From an uncultured Candidatus Melainabacteria bacterium (GTDB taxonomy: Bacteria > Cyanobacteriota > Vampirovibrionia > Gastranaerophilales > Gastranaerophilaceae), in assembly GCA_934692295.1 (NCBI GenBank), contig CAKUTL010000012.1:1-37490 (forward strand): 37,490 nucleotides of DNA. The letters run 5' to 3'. Position numbers and translations under genes: made by a program. Of this stretch, positions 32,171 to 37,490 are shown in pieces. The notes beneath the pieces are model-generated. The model was not told where the DNA came from, searched no databases, and was given only the letters and a program-made list of their open reading frames with translations. Positions within the stretch are counted from its first letter, which is position 1. The number at the start of each line of letters is the position of its first letter.

Positions 32171-32281
32171 TGTTCACTTTTTCTTTTTTATTTCGATGAA
32201 AAAAGAAAAAGTAGAACCGAAAAAGAAAAACACGAATGATTAAATGGCTCGAGTCATCAGGGGCAATGCCCCCGAACCCCC
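32171..32281 (+). repeat. 110-bp multi-hairpin element, copy 6
   Basis: Full-length (one extra A). It splits the outer and inner parts of the left inverted-repeat arm, which are contiguous on the right side, so it or its neighbour segment probably arrived after the arms formed. Confidence 0.9.
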
Positions 32282-32327
32282 TACCCAAATTCGTCATTCT
32301 GAGGAATAAACCGTAGAGTATGTAAGA

Positions 32328-32390
32328 TTATTTGGCAAATTTACCCGAAGAATCTCTGACTGAACACAATGTATTATATTCGTACTGTCA
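32328..32390 (+). repeat. Inner left arm of the inverted repeat around pilin C
   Basis: 63 bp from TTATTTGGCAAATTTACCCG to CGTACTGTCA, matching 33514-33576 in reverse with few differences. Confidence 0.85.
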
Positions 32391-32534
32391 TTCCGAACTT
32401 GTTTCGGAATCTCTATCCGTACGCCCAAGTTAGAGATCCTGAAACAGTCTTGGATTATTGTCGGGTCGGCTGGCTCAACGCAACCCTCCCCTAGACGAGC
32501 TTCGCTCTTGCCAAAATCCGCAGTTCAGGATGAC
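32387..32534. repeat. Cloverleaf repeat with the second loop expanded
   Basis: 148 nt. Outer GTCAT/ATGAC, first hairpin TCCGAAC/GTTTCGGA and the ATCTCTA/TAGAGAT stem are kept. The second hairpin CCTGAA/TTCAGG encloses about 75 extra nt nearly identical to the insert at 20850-21063. Confidence 0.78.
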
Positions 32535-32570
32535 AATATAGTTGAATTATTTTCTCAAAATTGAATGAAT

Positions 32571-32687
32571 TGTAACAAAATGTAAACCGCCTATGCAAGT
32601 AGCTGAAACCCAGTTATAATGCCCTATATGATATGATATGATATGATGTGAGGGACAGTGTACACCAAGTAGAAAAATCTTTATAAT
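32571..32687 (+). promoter_or_regulatory. Launch-module promoter of pilin C
   Basis: TGTAACAAAATGTAAA (32571-32586), 28-nt gap, TATAAT (32615-32620), four ATATG units (32626-32645) plus ATGTG, second TATAAT (32682-32687) six bases before the ATG with TGTACA 17 bp upstream. There is no Shine-Dalgarno. Confidence 0.7.
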
Positions 32688-32693
32688 TTACTT

Positions 32694-33347
32694 ATGAAGA
32701 TTTTAAAAAACAGAGCATTTACACTTGCGGAAGTTCTTATCACACTTGGCATTATTGGTGTTGTCGCTGCGATGACAATTCCAACTTTGCTTGCTAAATA
32801 TCAAGAAAAACAAACTGTTATAAAATTAAAACAGACGTATTCAATTTTATCGCAGGCAATTCGAAGTGTTCAAGAAGATGTTGGAACTCCTGATGATTGG
32901 GATTTGGTTTCCAATTGGGCATCAAATCAAAAAGATGCCTATCTAATTGCAGAGTACTTGTTACCATCTTTAAAAGTTGTTCAAGACTGTGGATTTTCAA
33001 GCAGTCCTTGTATCTCTGATAAGACTTATAAATATTTGAATGGCGTTGATGCCGGGAAATACGGAAATGGTTTTTATAGTGTTATTTTGATGAACGGTAC
33101 TTCTATTAGTTGGAGCGGATTTAATTCAAATGAAAGAATTGATTTTTTTATAGATATAAATGGTCCTAAAAAACCAAATACTTGGGGCAAGGATTTATTT
33201 GCAATCTCTTGGTTTCGGGATAAAGGATTGTATCCATTGGGTTCACCTAGTATTGGTATTGATAAATATAATTGTGATAAAAGTGGTGCCGGTTGGGGTT
33301 GTGCATATCACGTTTTGCATTATGAAAATATGAGTTATTTGAAGTAA
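32694..33347 (+). CDS. Type IV pilin-like (pseudopilin) protein C
   Basis: 217 aa. Same signal and N-terminal helix as pilins A and B; closest to B in the first 35 residues (MTIPTLLAKYQEKQTVIKLK). The body has a helical stalk (QTYSILSQAIRSVQEDVG), paired Cys (QDCGFSSSPCIS and YNCDKSGAGWGC), and the motif FIDINGPKKPNTWGKDLFAI near 150-169. The upstream 300 nt, including an expanded cloverleaf, is almost identical to that of pilin A. The gene lies between inverted repeats that extend from 31920 to 33704. The 110-bp element copy 7 begins 15 nt after the stop. Confidence 0.86.
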   Translation: MKILKNRAFTLAEVLITLGIIGVVAAMTIPTLLAKYQEKQTVIKLKQTYSILSQAIRSVQEDVGTPDDWDLVSNWASNQKDAYLIAEYLLPSLKVVQDCGFSSSPCISDKTYKYLNGVDAGKYGNGFYSVILMNGTSISWSGFNSNERIDFFIDINGPKKPNTWGKDLFAISWFRDKGLYPLGSPSIGIDKYNCDKSGAGWGCAYHVLHYENMSYLK

Positions 33348-33361
33348 AACGGTTTGCATAT

Positions 33362-33471
33362 TGTTCACTTTTTCTTTTTTATTTCGACGAAAAAAGAAAA
33401 AGTAGAACCGAAAAAGAAAAACACGAATGACCAAATGGCTCGAGTCATCAGGGGCAATGCCCCCGAACCCC
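33362..33471 (+). repeat. 110-bp multi-hairpin element, copy 7
   Basis: Full-length, starting 15 nt after the pilin C stop; its long pyrimidine/purine stem could serve as the 3' end of the pilin transcript. The loop has CGACG instead of CGATG. Confidence 0.92.
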
Positions 33472-33513
33472 TTTTATAAATCTTAAACGCATTCGTCATA
33501 CTGAGCATAGTGA

Positions 33514-33704
33514 TGACAGTACGGATATAATACATTGTGTCCAGTCAGAGATTCTTCGGGTACATTTGCCAAATAATATTAGCTAAATGTTGGGTTAGAA
33601 AACCCAACCTCCATAATGACAGACATAAAGACCTTAGTGCCTTAAAGCCTTTCGTAACCAACTTATCAACTTATTGACCTATAGACCTATAGACTTATAA
33701 CGAA
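33514..33704 (-). repeat. Right arm of the inverted repeat around pilin C
   Basis: 33514-33576 matches 32328-32390 in reverse and 33581-33704 matches 31920-32035 in reverse. The two parts are adjacent here but about 290 bp apart on the left. Confidence 0.85.
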
Positions 33705-33735
33705 CTTATTTCCCTGTTCCTTATTGCCTTAAACT

Positions 33736-33816
33736 TTACACTTCAGATTTATTTAACAAATCTTTTGTCATAATACCGACAGCTAAAACTTCAATTGTTA
33801 CTAATAAAATCCCCAT
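33736..33816 (-). CDS. Possible 26-aa hydrophobic small protein
   Basis: A short ORF starting MGILLVTIEVLAVGIM and ending in a charged tail. AAAGGGG lies about eight bases before its ATG. One predicted membrane helix. A TATATA box lies about 30 nt further upstream. There is no homology argument, so it remains a candidate; the same DNA is the far upstream region of the AGCS gene. Confidence 0.4.
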   Translation of the reverse strand: MGILLVTIEVLAVGIMTKDLLNKSEV

Positions 33817-33911
33817 TTTATATTCCCCTTTGTTACATGATATATAAGTTATTTTTTATTCGAGAATTGCTATATTGTGAACTTTTATTTCACGGAATTT
33901 TTGCCTAAAAG

Positions 33912-33929
33912 TGTTACAGGATAGTAACA
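33912..33929. promoter_or_regulatory. TGTTAC-N6-GTAACA palindrome upstream of the AGCS gene
   Basis: Perfect 6-bp inverted repeat, also readable as TGTTA-N8-TAACA, resembling the spacing of CRP/NtcA-family sites (GTA-N8-TAC). It lies about 45 nt before a TATACT box (33968-33973), a position suited to activation. Which regulator binds is unknown. Confidence 0.45.
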
Positions 33930-34049
33930 TAAATACCGATGAAATGCTAAGATTTGCATGTTTTTGCTATACTATTAGTAGAATTTGGTTGGATTTACCC
34001 CAAGGAGAGGGATTTTAACCTTTTAACATTTGAAAGGATTGACTAGAAG

Positions 34050-35651
34050 ATGAAGAAATTTTTAAGTTTTTTGATATTACTTTTGAGTAGTGTTCAAAGT
34101 GCTAGTGCTATGAATGTGGATGCTTTTATGGATAAACATATCGCTCCTGTTTCGAACGCTGTTGCAGATTTAATTTTCTATCCAATTAAAATATGTGGTG
34201 CTGAAATTCCACTTATCATTTTTTGGATTTTAATTGCGGGTTTATTCTTCACGATTTATTTGAAAGGTATTCCTATTTGGGGCTTTATGCACTCAATTCA
34301 TAGTATTGTTAAGCCAAACAACGAACAAGGGGCTAATGATGATGGCAGTGGTGAGGTTTCGTCTTTCCAAGCATTGATGACTGCTTTATCTGGAACTATT
34401 GGTATGGGTAGTATTGCTGGTGTTGCAATTGCTATTTCTATGGGTGGACCAGGTGCTGCTTTTTGGGTTATCGTTGGTTCAATTTTAGGTATGTCTTTGA
34501 AATTTGTTGAAGCTGCTTTAGCGGTTAAATATAGAAGATTTAACCTAGATGGTACTGTTTCTGGTGGACCAATGCACTATATGGCTCACGGTTTAACTCG
34601 TAAGAAACTAAGATGGTTAGGTCAACCTTTGGCGGTAATCTTCGCTGTACTATGTATCTGCGGGGGTATTACTGGTGGTAATATGATTCAAATTAACCAA
34701 GCTGCTCATCAGTTTATCAATGTTACTGGTGGAGAACATAGCTTCTTAGCTCATTTCCATTGGGTTATTGGTCTTATCATGGCAATTGTTGTTGGTATGA
34801 TTATTATTGGTGGTATCAAAGGAATTGTTAAAGTTACTGAAAAAATCGTACCTTTAAAGATTTTTGTTTATTTATTTTCAGCATTGACTGTAATTTTATT
34901 TAATATCAAAGCTCTTCCACATGCTTTTTTGATTATTGTGAAAGAAGCTTTTCATCCAGAATCAATTTATGGTGGCATGTTTGTTGCTATGATTATGGGA
35001 TTAAGACGTTCTGTTCAAACAAATGAAGCTGGGACTGGTTCAGCTCCAATTGCTTATGCAACAGTTAAAACACACGAACCTATTTCTCAAGGTTTCGTTT
35101 CATTGATGGAGCCTTTTATGACTGGTTTTATGTGTACTTTGACGGCTGTAACTATTGTTATTACTGGGGTTTATAAACAGTTTGCTGGTTCAACTTCTGG
35201 GGTTGAAATGACATCAAGTGCAATTCAATCTGTAATTCCTTGGTTCCCTCAATTGTTGGCTGCTATTGTTTTATTATATGCTTTGTCAACTTTGCTTGCT
35301 TGGGCTTATTATGGTCAAAAATCTTGGAATTATTTAGTTGGTGAAGGTAAGAAAAGAACTTTAACTTTCCAATTTATATATTGTGCATTCATTGTCATCG
35401 GTTCAGTTATGAATGTTACTTCTGTAATCAACATCACTGATGCTATGATGATTGCAATGTCTGTTCCAAATATTATTGCAATGTATATCTTAGCTCCAGA
35501 AGTTAAGAAAGATTTGAAAGCTTATTGCCAAAAATATAAAGTTGGTAAATTGATAAACAGAGGATGGATTGCTGAATCAGAAGTTCAACCAATCGCTGTT
35601 CCTGTTGATGTAATTGAAGATGAAGAAAAAAGTGTAGGAGAAAATCTATAA
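34050..35651 (+). CDS. AGCS-family sodium:alanine/glycine symporter
   Basis: Inner-membrane amino-acid:cation symporter, 533 aa, with a signal-peptide-like N-terminal extension (MKKFLSFLILLLSSVQSASA). About 10-11 hydrophobic segments follow. Family motifs: SSFQALMTALSGTIGMGSIA, ISMGGPGAAFWVIVGSILGM, SLKFVEAALAVKYR, VSGGPMHYM, GLRRSVQTNEAGTGSAPIA. The C-terminal tail is acidic. Substrate is probably alanine or glycine. A long leader (about 75 nt) has a CCTTT/AAAGG hairpin around the AAAGGA ribosome site. The ACT-domain gene follows by two nucleotides. Confidence 0.94.
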   Translation: MKKFLSFLILLLSSVQSASAMNVDAFMDKHIAPVSNAVADLIFYPIKICGAEIPLIIFWILIAGLFFTIYLKGIPIWGFMHSIHSIVKPNNEQGANDDGSGEVSSFQALMTALSGTIGMGSIAGVAIAISMGGPGAAFWVIVGSILGMSLKFVEAALAVKYRRFNLDGTVSGGPMHYMAHGLTRKKLRWLGQPLAVIFAVLCICGGITGGNMIQINQAAHQFINVTGGEHSFLAHFHWVIGLIMAIVVGMIIIGGIKGIVKVTEKIVPLKIFVYLFSALTVILFNIKALPHAFLIIVKEAFHPESIYGGMFVAMIMGLRRSVQTNEAGTGSAPIAYATVKTHEPISQGFVSLMEPFMTGFMCTLTAVTIVITGVYKQFAGSTSGVEMTSSAIQSVIPWFPQLLAAIVLLYALSTLLAWAYYGQKSWNYLVGEGKKRTLTFQFIYCAFIVIGSVMNVTSVINITDAMMIAMSVPNIIAMYILAPEVKKDLKAYCQKYKVGKLINRGWIAESEVQPIAVPVDVIEDEEKSVGENL

Positions 35652-35653
35652 TT

Positions 35654-35929
35654 ATGGCAGACCAAATAATTGTAACTGTTTCAGGTGTTGATAAAGTAGG
35701 AATCGTTGCAGAAGTTACTGCGGTTCTTGCAAAAAACGAAGTAAATATTGAAGATATTAAACAAACATTGATGCAAGGTCATTTCGTAATGTTTATGCTT
35801 TGCGATATTGAAAAGTCAACTTATACTTTCAAAGAAATTAAAGAAGCTCTTATTGCTTGTGGTAAGAATATGGGTATGGAAGTATGGGTTCAAAAAAAAG
35901 AAATTTTTGATAATATGCACAAGATTTAG
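35654..35929 (+). CDS. ACT-domain protein (UPF0237/GcvR-like)
   Basis: A 91-aa stand-alone ACT domain: DQIIVTVSGVDKVGIVAEVT (about 3-22) is the ligand-binding loop, followed by LAKNEVNIEDIKQTLMQGHF, MFMLCDIEK and a second helix. Such domains bind amino acids; relatives include GcvR, the glycine-cleavage regulator. Two nucleotides separate it from the AGCS stop and its ribosome site (AGGAG) lies inside that gene, so the pair is coupled. It may sense the transported amino acid; this is inference from position. Confidence 0.9.
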   Translation: MADQIIVTVSGVDKVGIVAEVTAVLAKNEVNIEDIKQTLMQGHFVMFMLCDIEKSTYTFKEIKEALIACGKNMGMEVWVQKKEIFDNMHKI

Positions 35930-35952
35930 TTTTAAAAAGTATTAACAATTTG

Positions 35953-35987
35953 AAAAATAAGAATCTAGGAATAGATTCTTATTTTTT
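35953..35987 (+). terminator. Terminator of the AGCS-ACT operon
   Basis: Perfect 15-bp stem (AAAAATAAGAATCTA against TAGATTCTTATTTTT), loop GGAA, T-rich end. Confidence 0.92.
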
Positions 35988-36034
35988 ATTAGCAAAAAAT
36001 ATTTTTACGTGGTTTATTTTTTGTAGTAGGTTTT

Positions 36035-36424
36035 ATGAAAACAAATATTGTATCTCAAACGAGTATGACTGGTAAAAGTTATACTTCGGTAATATCAAAG
36101 AAAAATTACTAGAGGGTTTTGCAAATAAATTAATGGAACAATTTTCTGAACATGGCATAACTTTAAAAGCCGAAGGGCTTGTAAAAAAAAGTAGGTTATC
36201 TTATTGGGGAAGATTGGACAAAATTAAGAAAATCTGGAAATCCTATGGACACTCCAGTTTATCGAGTTGCAGATAAAGACAATTTTGTCACTATAAAACC
36301 AGTTTATCATCAATTCAAAAATTCAATCTTGATGGAAATTGAAGATAACAATAATCATATTGATAGAATATTAATAAATAGACAAAAGCCATCAGATTAT
36401 ACTTATGAACGTGCGGTAATTTGA
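36035..36424 (+). pseudogene. Frameshifted hypothetical gene
   Basis: Coding sense is spread over three frames. MKTNIVSQTSMTGKS runs in the first frame from the ATG at 36035. KEKLLEGFANKLMEQFSEHG and ITLKAEGLVKK follow in another. After a run of eight A (36183-36190) a third frame reads VGYLIGEDWTKLRKSGNPMD, TPVYRVADKDNFVTIKPVY and on to a stop at 36422-36424. At least two frameshifts are needed, so it is inactive unless reads are wrong. No family recognised. The upstream motif matches that of the 60-aa gene at 612. Confidence 0.6.
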
Positions 36425-36532
36425 ACTTTTTGACCTTGTGGATTGTACTTTTCTTTTGTTCCATCAGGGTATGTAATTGTTACAAAGCCATTTTCTTGCC
36501 CATTGAATTTTATCATCTGGTGTATAAGCCAT
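36403..36532 (-). pseudogene. Remnant of a repeat-type protein gene
   Basis: On the minus strand MAYTPDDKI is followed, after one frameshift, by KFNGQENGFVTITYPDGT, KEKYNPQGQKVQITARS and a stop at 36403-36405. It resembles a fragment of a Tyr-Pro-Asp-Gly repeat protein like the MORN-like gene at 27154. It overlaps the end of the other pseudogene. Confidence 0.5.
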
Positions 36533-36540
36533 CTGAAGCT

Positions 36541-36800
36541 ATGTTCCTGCATCTCGAAATATAACAAAACACATCCGTCATACTGAGCGAAGCGAAGTAT
36601 CTCGTGTTGTACTCGTTCAGATTAACCCCTCACCTCAATCCTCAGCCGTATGGCACGCAGTTTCACTCGACTCAACTTCGTTTCGTCGGTTCAGCTAGTG
36701 TCCCTCGGAGATGAACAATTATTCCCTCTCCTTGGGAGAGGGGTTAACCAAAACAAGTCAAACTTTTATGTCATTCAGGCAAGTTTATGAAATTCTATTC
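36541..36800. repeat. Repeat block before the EF-hand gene
   Basis: Units: TCATACTGAGCGAAGCGAAGTA (36572-36593); CCTCACCTCAATCCTC joined to a GCCGTATGGCACGCAGTTTC..GTTCAGCTAG segment (36642-36698, the reverse of 32078-32145); CCTCTCC unit (36725-36746). No gene. Confidence 0.65.
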
Positions 36801-36830
36801 GATTGCTTCTTGAATTCACCTTGAGTGAAT

Positions 36831-36906
36831 TGTAACGAAATGTAAACATGAATTTAAAATAGGCTCAAACCCAGTTATAATGCTCTATATGATATGATAT
36901 CATATG
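36831..36906 (+). promoter_or_regulatory. Distal part of the pilin-type promoter before the EF-hand gene
   Basis: TGTAACGAAATGTAAA (36831-36846), 29-nt gap, AACCCAGT then TATAAT (36876-36881), and four ATATG-like units (36887-36906, one ATATC). The proximal TATAAT of the pilins is absent; instead the leader continues to an AAAGGAG ribosome site. Confidence 0.65.
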
Positions 36907-37002
36907 GTGTGGCGGGGCAATTATGAAATCCAATCCTTTTTTATATATAAGTAAGATATAAAAAATATATCGGATGTGCTTAACATATGAAAGGAGATTA
37001 TT

Positions 37003-37341
37003 ATGGGTGCAATTGACGGTTTTAGACCAGATGCTAATGGAGATGGACGTATTTCACAAAAAGAATTTAAAGCAATGAAAAAACTTGGTTTAGATGTTAA
37101 CTATCTCGACAAAGATGGTGATGGTAAAGTTGATAAAGATGTAAAAGCTAAAGGTAATAGTCTTTTCGTTGGTGATGAAGAAAGAATTTATAATCAAGCT
37201 GCATTAGGTAATGGAAAACATTCTATTTCGTCAACTTCTATTATTACTTATAAAAATGGTGAAAGACTTGCTATGCAGGCAGATGATATTCAAGTTTCTT
37301 CTAGTCAGTTAATGGGTTTTTATAAATCAACAGAAGAATAA
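37003..37341 (+). CDS. Small EF-hand protein (112 aa)
   Basis: Probable Ca2+-binding protein. The first EF-hand loop DANGDGRISQKE (residues 10-21) has all coordinating positions including Glu at 12. The second loop DKDGDGKVDKDV (36-47) has Val at position 12, so it binds weakly or not at all. The remaining 60 residues are polar with no known motif. No signal peptide or membrane segment. AAAGGAG eight bases upstream sets the start. It shares the distal pilin-type promoter, suggesting joint control with the pilins, whose DING motif is also Asp/Asn-rich. A terminator follows 25 nt after the stop. Confidence 0.85.
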   Translation: MGAIDGFRPDANGDGRISQKEFKAMKKLGLDVNYLDKDGDGKVDKDVKAKGNSLFVGDEERIYNQAALGNGKHSISSTSIITYKNGERLAMQADDIQVSSSQLMGFYKSTEE

Positions 37342-37365
37342 TTTTTTTGAAAATTAAATAAAAAC

Positions 37366-37397
37366 AAAACCCTCAAAGCATTAACTTTGAGGGTTTT
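37366..37397. terminator. Bidirectional terminator between the EF-hand gene and rplA
   Basis: Perfect 13-bp stem AAAACCCTCAAAG against CTTTGAGGGTTTT, loop CATTAA, with A/T runs on both sides; the two flanking genes converge. Confidence 0.93.
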
Positions 37398-37421
37398 AGT
37401 TATAAATTAGAATTTATTCAA

Positions 37422-37490
37422 CTAAACTAATTCTTTAACTTCAGCTGCAAAAACTTTAGGATCTAATTTGATTCCAGGTCCCATAGTTGT
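37422..37490 (-). CDS. rplA: 50S ribosomal protein L1, C-terminal end (partial)
   Basis: Too short for the usual ORF length limits. The minus strand reads TTMGPGIKLDPKVFAAEVKE then LV and a stop at 37422-37424. TMGPGIK is the conserved C-terminal motif of bacterial L1. The gene enters from beyond the right edge; it probably belongs to the L11-L1-L10-L7/L12 group. Confidence 0.85.
   Translation of the reverse strand, partial: TTMGPGIKLDPKVFAAEVKELV

Larger units (their letters stand above)
31881..32386. repeat. Repeat block upstream of pilin C, including the left inverted-repeat arm
   Basis: About 500 bp without a gene. It holds the long left arm (31920-32035), a CCGAGGGACACTAGCTAAAC..GCGTGCCGTATGGCTGAGG segment (32078-32145) that is the reverse of 26823-26886 and 36642-36705, hairpin element copy 6, and a TCATTCTGAGGAATA..CCCGAAGAATCTCTGAC unit that includes the inner arm (32328-32390). 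Confidence 0.75.

Noticed and set aside
374..33471. CRISPR array
   Set aside because: The 110-bp elements are dispersed, structured and in both orientations, with no regular spacers and no cas genes.

Overview
The window is AT-rich bacterial chromosome with standard-code genes on both strands. I infer a gut-type non-photosynthetic relative of cyanobacteria (Gastranaerophilales/Melainabacteria). The basis is the mix of housekeeping families with cyanobacterial-type neighbours (a GH57 alpha-glucan enzyme, Mini-III RNase) and the near-invariant prepilin N-terminus starting MKILKNRAFTLAEVLITLG. No 16S rRNA gene is present, so this placement is inference. No tRNA, rRNA, CRISPR array, integrase or transposase was seen.

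Layout. 1-4.5 kb: 3' end of thrC, a 60-aa basic protein with its own terminator, a secreted hypothetical, an HTH/coiled-coil protein coupled to recA, a CpxP/Spy-like periplasmic protein, and mrnC. 4.5-10 kb: a GH57 enzyme and the nadB-nadC operon, both on the minus strand. 10-13.2 kb: an orphan NarL-type response regulator, a 101-aa unknown, and rimP-nusA. 13.3-19 kb: a 545-aa coiled-coil protein, a repeat block, der, and two overlapping WYL regulators. 19-25.7 kb: a candidate structured leader RNA before anmK, pilin A, a long repeat block, a HExxH metalloprotease and gatA. 25.7-34 kb: pilin B, a MORN/YwqK-like repeat protein, a CNNM/CBS protein, hom, and pilin C between inverted repeats. 34-37.5 kb: an AGCS symporter with a coupled ACT-domain protein, a decayed gene pair, a small EF-hand protein, and the 3' end of rplA.

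Two things stand out. First, three pilin-like genes share an almost identical launch module: a TGTAA-type direct repeat, a TATAAT box, a five-unit ATATG tandem repeat, a second TATAAT ending 6 nt before the ATG with no Shine-Dalgarno, and the prepilin signal. Their bodies then diverge. Part of the same promoter lies upstream of the EF-hand gene, and similar boxes precede the coiled-coil and MORN-like genes, which suggests a surface or export regulon. Pilin C lies between long inverted repeats.

Second, almost every intergenic gap is packed with interspersed palindromic repeats. One is a 110-bp multi-hairpin element with seven copies. Another is a 73-nt DNA cloverleaf whose hairpin loops have taken up further sequence in some copies. 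These repeats surround the pilin genes and are absent from the compact housekeeping operons.

Metabolically, thrC and hom belong to threonine synthesis, nadB-nadC to de novo NAD synthesis, anmK to peptidoglycan recycling, and gatA to tRNA-dependent amidation. rimP, der and mrnC act in ribosome maturation.
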